A stretch of 64,000 nucleotides of DNA, taken from Brevibacillus reuszeri (lineage in GTDB: Bacteria > Bacillota > Bacilli > Brevibacillales > Brevibacillaceae). Positions 1 to 8,293 of this stretch are shown piece after piece. The position numbers were made by a program, and so were the translations under genes. Numbering within the stretch: position 1 is the stretch's first letter; every line of letters begins with the position of its first letter. Location: assembly GCF_002897295.1 (NCBI RefSeq), contig NZ_BEXF01000013.1:62001-126000 (forward strand). The letters are read 5' to 3'. Below the pieces are notes generated by a model. That model saw nothing but the letters and a program-made list of their open reading frames with translations, ran no database searches and was not told the origin of the DNA.

Positions 1-917
1 GAAATTTGAAGAGACCAGGTTAGCTTGTTGTCTTGAAGTAAAGGATTCAAAAACGAAACGGTTTCATCTCCCTGAGTTGCTGTACCTTGGATCAGACCGT
101 TACTTGTCGATATCGAGAGCTTGACATCCAGATTGCCAACTGGTGTAGAGATCGAAGTATCCCAATCGCCTGCGTAGACGGATGTCTGCATCATTTTGTT
201 ATCTAGAGTGTCGTAAGTTATTTTTTCTGAGTTTACTAGGACGTTCGGTTCAACGCTTTTCAATGCTTGATCGGTGACAGGTGCCATTCTTGTCTCTCTC
301 CAAACCGTTCCCCTTCGTTCAAATTCGAACAGCTGTTCCACTGCGACAGCGAGCCGTGGTCCTAGTTCACGTTCCACCAGGTACAATGCTACATCGAGTC
401 CCGAAGTTACCCCGCCACCTGTAACCAAATTACCGTCATCAACGACACGAGCTGAGATGGGATTTGCCCCGGTTGCTCCAAGTAAACCCATGCCCAGATG
501 GTTCGTTACCGCTGGTCTGCCTTCCAAAAGTCCACCCATGGCTAGCAACAGAGAACCACCGCATACCGTGGCGACGATCGTGTCATTTCTTTCGAGTGCT
601 CGTCCAATCAAACCCGTTAATTCTGTTTTCAGGGCGCGACTCAAAATGGCGGGAATGGAATTGGGGCCATCTCCTACGACGTCACCGGACGCTCCAGGTA
701 CAAGAATGATGCCCTCACTCTCTGGATTCAGTCTGCCGGTTGCCTCCATTTTTACCCCATTGATACCGCTCGTCACAGACCGTGGTCCTTCGGCTGTGAC
801 GAATTCTACACGTATGGACCCCGGGGCCTTCATCGTAGCTGCGCAAAAAACCTCATAAGGCGCGACGGCATCGAGCAGGTCGAAGCCGTCAAAAAGTACG
901 ACTTGAACTGATAACAT
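1..917 (-). CDS. DJ-1/PfpI family protein with extra C-terminal domain (partial)
   Basis: The minus frame opens at ATG 917 behind AAGGAGG and runs off the left edge without a stop (305 residues visible). Residues 1-190 look like a DJ-1/PfpI (class I glutamine amidotransferase-like) domain: MLSVQVVLFDGF start, an acidic residue in APYEVF, and a nucleophile elbow TVCGGS with Cys119. After about residue 205 comes a separate stretch with GDWDTSISTPVGNL and alternating hydrophobic residues that looks like a small beta domain; it is not part of the usual 190-220 residue DJ-1 fold. No helix-turn-helix is visible, so it is probably not an AraC-type regulator. Function is unknown: chaperone, glyoxalase-like or hydrolase roles are known in the family. 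Confidence 0.75.
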   Translation of the reverse strand, partial: MLSVQVVLFDGFDLLDAVAPYEVFCAATMKAPGSIRVEFVTAEGPRSVTSGINGVKMEATGRLNPESEGIILVPGASGDVVGDGPNSIPAILSRALKTELTGLIGRALERNDTIVATVCGGSLLLAMGGLLEGRPAVTNHLGMGLLGATGANPISARVVDDGNLVTGGGVTSGLDVALYLVERELGPRLAVAVEQLFEFERRGTVWRETRMAPVTDQALKSVEPNVLVNSEKITYDTLDNKMMQTSVYAGDWDTSISTPVGNLDVKLSISTSNGLIQGTATQGDETVSFLNPLLQDNKLTWSLQI

Positions 918-1126
918 GACAATTTCCTCCTTCACTAGTAGCTTAGTTGAACGTACTGTTTATCGCGAGCCTTGTTATTCGCGTTCACGACAGCATCATA
1001 ACAAGAGAATATCTCAAAAGAGGGTGTCAAAAAGTCACAAAACAATAAACAAACCATCACAATATAGAGAGTTTTATTTGAGAGTAGTGGAAAAATGATA
1101 AACTAGGCTGTGAAGGTGGGATATTC

Positions 1127-1813
1127 ATGAGTGCAATTCATACGATACTCGTTGTGGACGATGACCACAGTATTGTTGAACTATTGCGGGACTTTTTGGA
1201 AAACGAAAATTTTCAGGTGTTAACTGCTTGTGACGCCGCTTGTGCCTTGGCCTTGTTCCAACAAAGTGCTATTCATTGCATCGTTCTTGATGTCATGATG
1301 CCAGGACAAAATGGATTCGAGCTATGTCGTCAAATACGGAAGGAAAGCAATGTTCCGATTCTTTTTCTGAGTGCTCGCAGTGACGATGTGGACAAGATCA
1401 GAGGGCTGTCGCTCGGAGGAGATGACTATATTGTCAAGACGGCTTCGCCGGGAGAGATTGTTGCTCGGGTAAAAGCTGTATTGCGGCGTTTTAATTCTCA
1501 GCAGCAAATCAATGAAGCCATTCTGGATTATGGATGCATCAAAATCAACTTATCCACAAGAGAAGTGATCGTGGAAGGGAGAAAGGTAGTACTCACACCA
1601 AAGGAGTATGAGTTGCTGCGATTATTTGTTGAGCACCCGAGACATGTTTTTTCCTATGAGCAATTACTTGAGAAATTTTGGGATGGTGTGGGCGATAAGC
1701 ATACGATTCGCGTCCACCTCAGCAGGCTTCGCGAGAAAATCGAGTCCGATCCGAACAAGCCGCAGCTTCTGCTCAACGTATGGGGAGTAGGGTATCGCTT
1801 CGAGGGAGGATAA
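1127..1813 (+). CDS. OmpR/PhoB-family response regulator
   Basis: The 228-residue protein has an N-terminal receiver domain (about 5-118) and a C-terminal winged-helix DNA-binding domain (about 130-226). The acidic pocket is DDD at 11-13, the phospho-acceptor is Asp55 in VLDVMMPG, and GGDDYIVK supplies the conserved Lys. That Lys is followed by TASPGEI instead of the usual Pro-Phe, a small departure from the family. ATG follows GAAGGTGGG. The stop is separated by one base from the sensor kinase start, so the two form an operon. The signal is not evident; neighbours give no clue. Confidence 0.93.
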   Translation: MSAIHTILVVDDDHSIVELLRDFLENENFQVLTACDAACALALFQQSAIHCIVLDVMMPGQNGFELCRQIRKESNVPILFLSARSDDVDKIRGLSLGGDDYIVKTASPGEIVARVKAVLRRFNSQQQINEAILDYGCIKINLSTREVIVEGRKVVLTPKEYELLRLFVEHPRHVFSYEQLLEKFWDGVGDKHTIRVHLSRLREKIESDPNKPQLLLNVWGVGYRFEGG

Positions 1814-1814
1814 G

Positions 1815-3152
1815 ATGAAGACAATTCGCATTCGGACATTTACTTTGATGTGCCTCTTCTTTCTACTTTCATTGCCATGGATCTTCTACGTTACTGCTCA
1901 CCTTATGGAAAACCAAACATTTAGCTTACCAAAAAGTCAGAAGCAAAATGAGTCGCTGCAAAGAAATTTGACTGAGACGATTCATTTAATCGAAAACAGC
2001 ACAGACAAATGGATGGACCCAAATTGGCATAATGTATTGAATAGCCACTTGCAGAAAACCAAGCTGGATGTGGTTATTTTATCAGCCTCAGATCGGGAAA
2101 TTTATCGCTCTGACCCGATGCGTCGCAGCGTATTTACTTCGACTGAACAATTTTCAGTCATTGAAGACGGTCGTTTAGTAGGAAGGGTTATCATTTCTTT
2201 GCCGAAGTCAAATACTGTCCAAATCATTTCGTTGGTTTCTGGACTGATTCTCGCATTCATTATAATAGGTGTCGCAATGCGCAGGCTTCTTATGCTTCCT
2301 CTCGAGAAGATGAGCTTTGCAGCTAGACAGATAGCAACAGGGGAGTGGGATGTGAAGTTACCTATGTCCGGGATTACGGAAATCGCCGAAGTACGCGATG
2401 GATTTGATGTAATGGTAAAAGGGCTTCAACAATCTCATCAGAAGCAAGTGGAGCTGGAAGAAGAACGCCGATTCGTAATTGCTGCTGTCGCTCACGATTT
2501 ACGGACGCCATTGTTTGCACTACGAGGCTATTTGGATGGATTGGAACAAGGAATTGCTCATTCACCGGAAAAAATAACGAAATATTTGGCGGTTTGTAAG
2601 GATAAATCGGAACAATTGGATCGATTGGTTGAGGATCTTCTCACCTTTACAAAGATGGAATATGTACAGACAAAACTTAATAACAAGCCTGTTGATCTTA
2701 ACTTCATAGTGTGTAAATCTATGGATAGTCTAAGTCCGCTGGCTCAACAAAAACAGATCTCTATCTCAACTAAATCCACAGTTGCCTGCATGATCAACGG
2801 AGACACGCACTTATTGGAACGTGCCATGAACAATCTTTTGGAGAATGCCGTCAGACACACCCCCTCAGACGGTGAAATTGTTGTTCACTGCTTTACGGAT
2901 GGGAATAAAGTAAAGTTTTCGATACGTGATACAGGGCCAGGCTTCTCTCCGGAAGAACTGTACCGGGCTTTTGAACCCCTATATCGTGGTGAAGTATCAA
3001 GAAATCGTTCAACCGGGGGCATTGGCCTCGGGTTAACCATTTCACACAGAATTGTTAGACAACATAGAGGTGAACTTTGTGTAAGCAATCATCCCGATGG
3101 GGGAGCGCTTCTTGAAGGTTGGATACCAGCAGCCACCCCGATCATTTTGTAG
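1815..3152 (+). CDS. Sensor histidine kinase (HAMP, HisKA, HATPase)
   Basis: The 445-residue membrane kinase has TM1 at about 8-28, an extracytoplasmic sensing region of about 105 residues, TM2 at about 137-157, a HAMP linker (160-210), an H-box AVAHDLRTPL with His227, and an HATPase domain with N-box NNLLENAVRH, G1 DTGPGF, F-box and G2 GIGLGLTIS. All catalytic motifs are present. It is the cognate partner of the regulator immediately upstream. The sensing domain matches no ligand type I recognise. It resembles BaeS-type sensors in layout only. Confidence 0.93.
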   Translation: MKTIRIRTFTLMCLFFLLSLPWIFYVTAHLMENQTFSLPKSQKQNESLQRNLTETIHLIENSTDKWMDPNWHNVLNSHLQKTKLDVVILSASDREIYRSDPMRRSVFTSTEQFSVIEDGRLVGRVIISLPKSNTVQIISLVSGLILAFIIIGVAMRRLLMLPLEKMSFAARQIATGEWDVKLPMSGITEIAEVRDGFDVMVKGLQQSHQKQVELEEERRFVIAAVAHDLRTPLFALRGYLDGLEQGIAHSPEKITKYLAVCKDKSEQLDRLVEDLLTFTKMEYVQTKLNNKPVDLNFIVCKSMDSLSPLAQQKQISISTKSTVACMINGDTHLLERAMNNLLENAVRHTPSDGEIVVHCFTDGNKVKFSIRDTGPGFSPEELYRAFEPLYRGEVSRNRSTGGIGLGLTISHRIVRQHRGELCVSNHPDGGALLEGWIPAATPIIL

Positions 3153-3255
3153 TTGACCAATTTATAGATTTCCTTGACAATTGGATATAAATACCAAGTT
3201 GCTTCGTAAGATTATATGTCGGACAAGCACTATTTCTATATTGGGGTGAGCGAAA

Positions 3256-3732
3256 ATGAAAGGGACGATCGTAACAGTTCCGCAAAAGCATTTTATCGGT
3301 CTCAGTTTTTCAGGCACGTTTCCGATGCTTGTAGAATTCATGCCGAAGCTATGGGAAACGTTTTTGCAGCGTCAGGAGGAAATTCCTCACGTGATTCAGC
3401 CAAACATACGCTATGACATTAGTGACGAAAATCATGCCCACCATATGTATACCGAGTACCTCGTAGTCGAGGTGGAGAGGTTTGAGCACATTCCTGTAGG
3501 CATGGTCGGTTTTACTGTCCCAGAAAGAACGTACGCTCGTTTTACCCACACAGGACCGATGGACCAGGTGCAAGCGACTTATCACAATCTATTTTCATGG
3601 CTGAGTGAAAACGGTCATCAGCCAAATGAGCATTACGTGCGCATGGAACGCTACGACGAACGCTACGTACCGACTGTTCATGCAGCGACTCTCACTGAAA
3701 ATGCGTATGAGATTTTTATTCCACTCAGATAG
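3256..3732 (+). CDS. GyrI-like/AraC effector-binding domain protein
   Basis: This is a stand-alone 158-residue protein. The layout, with an early hydrophobic strand (VPQKHFIGLSFSG), central EVERFEHIPVGMVGFTVPERTYARFTHTG and the ending YEIFIPLR, is that of GyrI-like small-molecule-binding domains, the module that follows HTH domains in BmrR/Rob-type regulators. No DNA-binding domain is present, so it may bind or sequester a small ligand. ATG 3256 follows GGGGTGAGCGAAA. It is monocistronic with a hairpin at its 3' end. Function is inferred from fold family only. Confidence 0.75.
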   Translation: MKGTIVTVPQKHFIGLSFSGTFPMLVEFMPKLWETFLQRQEEIPHVIQPNIRYDISDENHAHHMYTEYLVVEVERFEHIPVGMVGFTVPERTYARFTHTGPMDQVQATYHNLFSWLSENGHQPNEHYVRMERYDERYVPTVHAATLTENAYEIFIPLR

Positions 3733-3744
3733 TGTCTACGTGAT

Positions 3745-3779
3745 AAGCACCTCTTTTATTAGAAAAGGAGGTGTTCTTT
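3745..3779 (+). terminator. Possible terminator after the GyrI-like gene
   Basis: GCACCTCTTTT pairs with AAAAGGAGGTGT across a short loop with one bulged G, followed by TTCTTTA. The T-tract is poor, so termination may be weak. Confidence 0.4.
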
Positions 3780-3790
3780 ACGCTCGTTCT

Positions 3791-3818
3791 CACCCTTTTC
3801 CCCCCTCTCCATATACTG
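3791..3818 (+). promoter_or_regulatory. Possible sigma-K-type promoter before the HipA-like kinase
   Basis: CACC at 3791-3794 fits a mACm -35 element and, 16 bases after its AC, CATATACTG at 3810-3818 fits the CATAnnnTA -10 of sigma-K with one mismatch. The distance to the ribosome site (GGAGGAG, 3831-3837) is short. Motif matching by eye only. Confidence 0.3.
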
Positions 3819-3847
3819 TATAAAAACAAGGGAGGAGATGGACAAGG

Positions 3848-4660
3848 GTGGGCAGAAGGCGATGGAGATATCGCAAGCTTTTTCGCAGACGATATGGTCG
3901 CATTATATGGCTCGTCATCAAGCGCAACGGAAAAAAAGGATTTTTTAAGTTCCCCGCTCAAAAAAAGAAGCGTAGGGAGCACCGAATCCTCGTTGCGAAT
4001 GAGTTTATAGCGGCAGCCCTTGCGAAAAGCGTCGGACTTCCCGTGGCAAAGGTAAAGCAAGTAACGGTTAGAGGACCTAGGGGAATTCGACGTAAAGGAC
4101 TGCTCTCGCAAAAAGCCAGTGCGAACAAGGTAATCCCGTGGAAAAAGGCGAAAAAGAGAGTATACCGCAAGCCACATAAAAAAGTGAAAAAAGCGGATTT
4201 GCTGGCAAGAATCGTCGCATTTGACGCATGGATCATGAACCCCGACCGAAACAATCGCAATTTGATCTTATACCGCAAAAGAAAAGCCAAGCGTTACAAA
4301 TGGTATCTCATTGACCACGGGATCGCAGTGTTTGGAAAGCCTAGCAGGTGGAGCCTGAGAAAGGCCAAAAGAAAATTTCGGAAAAAGAGAGCTTACAAGT
4401 TTACGATGCACTCAGGCAGTAAGAAGAAGCAACGGATTCCCAAGGGACTCAAGCGCTTCACTCTCGACAATCGAAAATCTTTTAACAAGATGGTCAGAAA
4501 AATAAAGCGGCTGTCGAATTCAGCCATTCGAAAAGCGGTAAGGAAAGTACCAAAGGGCTGTCTGAGGAAGTCGGAAAGGAGATTTATTACAAAGGTATTG
4601 ATTCACCGCAAGAAGCAGATTAAGAAAATTGTGAAGCGAATCTCCAAGAAATTCAGGTAA
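3848..4660 (+). CDS. Hyperbasic HipA-like kinase domain protein
   Basis: GTG 3848 lies 10 bases after GGAGGAG. The 270-residue product carries landmarks of HipA-type (PI3/4-kinase fold) kinases: GFFKFP with a candidate ATP Lys, an ANEFIAAALAKSVGLPV helix, the catalytic loop FDAWIMNPDRNNRN and the metal motif LIDHG. What is odd is composition: by hand count 98 of 270 residues are Lys or Arg (36%) against about 8 acidic residues, spread over the whole length rather than confined to a tail. Upstream is a possible sigma-K promoter. A late mother-cell or spore-coat role is an inference. No HipB-like antitoxin gene is adjacent, which argues against a classical toxin-antitoxin pair. Confidence 0.7.
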   Translation: MGRRRWRYRKLFRRRYGRIIWLVIKRNGKKGFFKFPAQKKKRREHRILVANEFIAAALAKSVGLPVAKVKQVTVRGPRGIRRKGLLSQKASANKVIPWKKAKKRVYRKPHKKVKKADLLARIVAFDAWIMNPDRNNRNLILYRKRKAKRYKWYLIDHGIAVFGKPSRWSLRKAKRKFRKKRAYKFTMHSGSKKKQRIPKGLKRFTLDNRKSFNKMVRKIKRLSNSAIRKAVRKVPKGCLRKSERRFITKVLIHRKKQIKKIVKRISKKFR

Positions 4661-4931
4661 GAAGTGTGATAAAGGAGGAGGCCGCGTCTTTTTGATTGAG
4701 ATGCAGCTCTTTACAAAGAAACGCTTCGATCGCTGTCGTAATGCCTGTGGGAGCTTCGAGAGACTCGCTTACTAAAAGATCAATGCAATGCAATACATGA
4801 TGTTCGCAGAAAGCAGTCGCGCTGCAAGCAGTTCTACTAAAGGCTAGTATAAGCCTGCCTGGGATTTTACGTCCTCCTCTCCCGACTGCCTGTCTTACTT
4901 CTTCCTTTACAACAGCCATGTAAAGCACCAT
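4653..4931 (-). CDS. Doubtful small open frame, unknown
   Basis: A 92-codon minus-strand frame fills most of the 430-base gap between the kinase and the hydrolase and overlaps the kinase 3' end by 8 bases. An internal ATG at codon 5 (4919) is preceded by GGTG. The product is mixed hydrophobic/charged with no family I recognise and no clear ribosome site for the first ATG. The rest of the gap (4932-5091) shows no clear element. It may be non-coding. Confidence 0.25.
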   Translation of the reverse strand: MVLYMAVVKEEVRQAVGRGGRKIPGRLILAFSRTACSATAFCEHHVLHCIDLLVSESLEAPTGITTAIEAFLCKELHLNQKDAASSFITLLT

Positions 4932-5091
4932 TTTTACGAAGAAAATGTAAGCCTTCTGATGCTTGTAGATTTTCCAATCATGTCAGTATCCTGTTTTTAT
5001 AGACAAGCCTGGGCTAGGCAAACAGACAGGTTTAATGGCTGGCATCAGAGGGCACCATTTTGAACAAAGACCATGAAAGGAAGATGGACAG

Positions 5092-5886
5092 ATGATGAAA
5101 TACGCGGAACTCAAGAATGGACAGAAAATTGCCTATGTGGAGGAAGGCGCAAAAGGCGAGGCTATTATTTTGCTGCATGGCTTTTGTGGCAGCTCCGGGT
5201 ATTGGAAAAAAGTAATCCCGATGCTTTCCGAGACGAATCACGTGATTGCGGTGGATTTGCGTGGACATGGAGCGAGCTTTGCCCCTGATGAGCCATATAC
5301 GATGGAGCGCTTTGCCGAAGACCTGGCGCAATTCATCGATGCGCTTGGCCTGTCACGGATCCATTTGTTCGGTCATTCTCTCGGAGGTTACGTGACGCTA
5401 GCTTTTGCAGAAAACTATGCGGACAAGCTGGCGAGCTTCGGCTTGATTCACTCGACAGCGTATCCAGATGACGAAGCAGCCAAGGCAAATCGTGACAAAG
5501 GTGCGACCAGCATTCGCGAAAACGGTATCGAGCCGTTCATTAAAGCGTTGGTACCCAAGTTATTTGCCAAAGGCCATGTAGCAACCATGCCAGATGAAGT
5601 ACAGCTGGCAAAGGAAATCGGTCTTTCCACGATCCCGATTGGTGCCATCAACACACTGCGAGGGATGCGCGATCGTGCAGAGCGTACACATGTACTCAAA
5701 GAGACCAGCCTTCCTGTGCTATTGGTCGCAGGTGCAGAGGATCAGGTCATTCCAGCGGAAAAGACATTTACCGTAGAAAGCGAAAACACCCGACAGGTGC
5801 TGCTGCCTGACGTAGGACATATGGGGATGCTGGAGGCACCGCAGGAATTGGCAGCAGCGATCCGAGCTTTTTTGACGAAGAGTTAA
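5092..5886 (+). CDS. Alpha/beta hydrolase
   Basis: The 264-residue cytoplasmic protein shows the alpha/beta-hydrolase fold: oxyanion region LLHGFCGS, strand/turn VDLRGHGAS, nucleophile elbow GHSLGG with Ser96, acid in VAGAEDQVIP and catalytic His in DVGHMGMLEAP. No signal peptide is seen. Start ATG 5092 is 8 bases after AAGGAAG; the next codon is also ATG and cannot be excluded. Substrate is unknown; esterases, haloperoxidase-like and lactonase enzymes share this pattern. Confidence 0.9.
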   Translation: MMKYAELKNGQKIAYVEEGAKGEAIILLHGFCGSSGYWKKVIPMLSETNHVIAVDLRGHGASFAPDEPYTMERFAEDLAQFIDALGLSRIHLFGHSLGGYVTLAFAENYADKLASFGLIHSTAYPDDEAAKANRDKGATSIRENGIEPFIKALVPKLFAKGHVATMPDEVQLAKEIGLSTIPIGAINTLRGMRDRAERTHVLKETSLPVLLVAGAEDQVIPAEKTFTVESENTRQVLLPDVGHMGMLEAPQELAAAIRAFLTKS

Positions 5887-5916
5887 TGAAAACCACACCA
5901 TAGTCCTAGAAATATT

Positions 5917-5925
5917 TGCTATAAT
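5917..5925 (+). promoter_or_regulatory. Extended -10 promoter for the nucleotidase gene
   Basis: TTGCTATAAT contains TG one base before a perfect TATAAT (5920-5925). The -35 region at 17 bp spacing is poor, as expected for an extended -10 promoter. GAGAGGGGAA precedes ATG 5975. Confidence 0.6.
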
Positions 5926-5974
5926 AGACGAGGTATTCTATCAATTTTTACATAATAGAGAGGGGAAATTCTAC

Positions 5975-7849
5975 ATGAAAAAGGCTCGTCGCATTACGAT
6001 GACGGCGTTTGCATCGGTTGTCTTTGCCTCCCTGATGGCAGGCTCTGCATTTGCTGCACCGCTTCACCCAGTAAACCACGCTGACTGGATGGTAAAAAAA
6101 TCCATTATCTCTGCTGGTCAAAACGGTGATCTGGCATTGGATCGTGCAGTAAACCTGGCTGAGGTTGCAGTTGTATTCTCTAAATTGAAAGATGCAAAAG
6201 TCGGCGCTGCTGCAGCTGGTGCTCACTGGTCGACTCCTTATTTTGATTGGGCAAAATCCCAAGGGGTTCTGACTCAAGACGATTATAAAAATCCTACACA
6301 AGCAGTATCCTCTGCAAAACTGACGCAAATGGCTGCGAAGCTGGGCTACAAGCTTGCTTTGGAAAACAAAGCAACCGTAACCCGCGGTGAGTTCTTCCAG
6401 GCATTGGGCAATGCTGCGACTACACATGTTACGATTGCTCATACAAACGATACACATGGACATATCCAGGAAGATAAAGGACAAAAAGAATTCGGCTTTG
6501 CGAAAATTGCTACCTTGCTCAAGGAATGGCGTGCTGAGAACGACAACTTCCTCTTGCTGGATGCGGGTGACACTTTCCAAGGAACTGTGTTCGTAAACCA
6601 ATTCAAGGGTGAATCTGTTGTACCAATCCTCAACAGCCTGAATTACAACGTAATGGCAGCTGGAAACCATGAATTCGATTTCGGTTTTGAGCAGCTGCTT
6701 AAGCTGCGTGACATGCTGAAGCATCCAGTGATTTCTGCTAACGTATTCAAAGCGGACGGCAAAGAACTACTGGTGCCTACCTTCAAAGCTGAAATTGGCG
6801 GCAAAAAGTTCGCATTTGTTGGTTTCGTAGCAGAGGATACACCCGTTTTGACTCACCCTGACAACGTAAAAGGCCTTACTTTCAAAAGTCCGGTTGAAGT
6901 AGCGAAAACGGTTGTTCCTGAGCTGAAAAAAGAAGTGGATCACGTGATTGTTGTTTCCCACATCGGTGTGGACGTAGACCGTGAAATTGCGAAAAACGTA
7001 CCAGGAATCGACCTGATCGTAGGCGGACACTCCCATACTCCACTGACAACACCTGAGCTTGTAAACGGAACGTACATCGTGCAAGACTGGGAGTATGGTA
7101 AGTCCCTGGGACGTGCTGACCTGTACTACCTCGGCAAAGAGCTGGTTGCATTTAGCGGCGGTCTGAAAGAGTACGACGAAAACGTTGTGGCTGACCCAGA
7201 GGTAGACAAAATGGTTCAAGAGATCGTGAAGCAAATCGACTCTGTTATGAACGTTGTTATCGCCAAGTCTGAGGTTCCACTTGATGGCGATCGTACGCTG
7301 GTTCGTGCGAAAGAAACAAACGTGGGGAACCTGATTACGGACATTATGCTTGAGCGTACTCAGTCCATCAAAGGCTATGAAGCTGATGTCGCACTGGCAA
7401 ATGGTGGCGGAATCCGCACCCAGCTGGAAGCAGGCGATATCACGAAGAAAAACCTGTATACCTTGCTGCCATTTGAAAACAATACACTTTCCGTAGTGGA
7501 AGTAACCGGTGAAGAGCTGAAGCAAGCACTTGAAAACGGTGTGAGCCAAGTGGGAACAGGTGCTGGTCGCTTCCCGCAAATCAGCGGCATGAGCTTTACG
7601 TACAACGCGTCGAAACCAGTAGGCGAGCGCGTATTGGAAGTAAAAGTAGGTGGACAGCCACTTGATGTGACCAAAAAATACAAAGTGGCAACGATCGACT
7701 TCCTGGCAGCAGGTGGAGACGGTTATGATTCCTTCAAAAAACCATTCTTCAACACTGGCTTGTCCATGTACAGCATTGTCGAGGAAGGCCTGATCAAGCG
7801 CAAGGTAGTAAATCCAAAAGTAGAGGGCCGCATCGTAGAAGTAAAATAA
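5975..7849 (+). CDS. Secreted 5'-nucleotidase/UDP-sugar hydrolase with SLH-like N-terminus
   Basis: The 624-residue protein starts with a Sec signal peptide ending near GSAFA-AP. Residues about 30-145 look like degenerate S-layer-homology segments (LDRAVNLAEVAVVF; HWSTPYFDWAKSQGVL; TVTRGEFFQAL), suggesting non-covalent anchoring to the cell wall. The metallophosphatase domain follows (HTNDTHGH, LLDAGDTFQG, AAGNHEFDFG, VVSHIG, GGHSHT) and then the 5'-nucleotidase C-terminal substrate domain (LANGGGIRTQ, FPQISG, GGDGYDSF). It probably releases phosphate and nucleosides from extracellular nucleotides. It has its own promoter and terminator. Confidence 0.92.
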   Translation: MKKARRITMTAFASVVFASLMAGSAFAAPLHPVNHADWMVKKSIISAGQNGDLALDRAVNLAEVAVVFSKLKDAKVGAAAAGAHWSTPYFDWAKSQGVLTQDDYKNPTQAVSSAKLTQMAAKLGYKLALENKATVTRGEFFQALGNAATTHVTIAHTNDTHGHIQEDKGQKEFGFAKIATLLKEWRAENDNFLLLDAGDTFQGTVFVNQFKGESVVPILNSLNYNVMAAGNHEFDFGFEQLLKLRDMLKHPVISANVFKADGKELLVPTFKAEIGGKKFAFVGFVAEDTPVLTHPDNVKGLTFKSPVEVAKTVVPELKKEVDHVIVVSHIGVDVDREIAKNVPGIDLIVGGHSHTPLTTPELVNGTYIVQDWEYGKSLGRADLYYLGKELVAFSGGLKEYDENVVADPEVDKMVQEIVKQIDSVMNVVIAKSEVPLDGDRTLVRAKETNVGNLITDIMLERTQSIKGYEADVALANGGGIRTQLEAGDITKKNLYTLLPFENNTLSVVEVTGEELKQALENGVSQVGTGAGRFPQISGMSFTYNASKPVGERVLEVKVGGQPLDVTKKYKVATIDFLAAGGDGYDSFKKPFFNTGLSMYSIVEEGLIKRKVVNPKVEGRIVEVK

Positions 7850-7860
7850 GAATTGCTTTT

Positions 7861-7903
7861 AAAGGACAGGGGCGAGTCAGATCCGGCTCCTGTCCTTTCA
7901 TTT
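7861..7903 (+). terminator. Terminator after the nucleotidase gene
   Basis: AAAGGACAGGGGC pairs with GCTCCTGTCCTTT (one G-U pair) and is followed by a short T-rich stretch. Confidence 0.7.
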
Positions 7904-7963
7904 CTTAAAGTACCTTGCAATATACAGTAGCTGTTTGGTAAGCTTTTACATGGGTGATGCAAT

Positions 7964-8293
7964 TTGAATGTTCAGTTTAAAAAAGGTGTGCTGGAGCTGT
8001 GTGTGCTCGTTCTGGCAGCGAACCATGATCGGTATGGCTATGAATTAGTTGATAGTATTTCGGAGAAGTTTCATATCGCCGAAGGTACCGTTTACCCCTT
8101 ACTCCGACGCTTGACTCAGGAAGGCTTTTTTACCACTTACCTGAAAGAATCGCAAGAAGGACCACCACGCAAGTATTACCAGTTAACTGAGCAGGGACGT
8201 CGATATATGAACGATCTGATTTTGGAATGGCGAATTTTCAATCGCGGTGTTAATCAGATCATTAAGGAGGGGCTCGGGTATGACGAGGCGTGA
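7964..8293 (+). CDS. PadR-family transcriptional regulator
   Basis: The 109-residue winged-helix protein has the PadR hallmarks: KGVLELCVLVLAANHDRYGYELV, then AEGTVYPLLRRLTQEG and RKYYQLTEQGRRYM. The only suitable in-frame start is TTG 7964, 6 bases after GGGTGA. Its end overlaps the next gene by 14 bases. PadR-DUF1700-DUF4097 operons are common in Firmicutes and are usually autoregulated by the PadR protein; the effector is unknown. Confidence 0.9.
   Translation: MNVQFKKGVLELCVLVLAANHDRYGYELVDSISEKFHIAEGTVYPLLRRLTQEGFFTTYLKESQEGPPRKYYQLTEQGRRYMNDLILEWRIFNRGVNQIIKEGLGYDEA

Noticed and set aside
274..858. 194-codon plus-strand open frame
   Set aside because: It is antisense to the DJ-1/PfpI gene, whose frame has family motifs and a ribosome site.
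3725..4177. 150-codon minus-strand open frame
   Set aside because: Antisense to the HipA-like kinase gene, which has a ribosome site and kinase motifs.
5948..7579. Long minus-strand open frames of about 260-270 codons
   Set aside because: They are shadows of the nucleotidase gene; products are Cys/His-rich without motifs.
7921..7929. Repeated TATACAGTA-like words (also near 3812 and 29985) as a shared operator
   Set aside because: The copies are short, differ in context and orientation, and can arise by chance.
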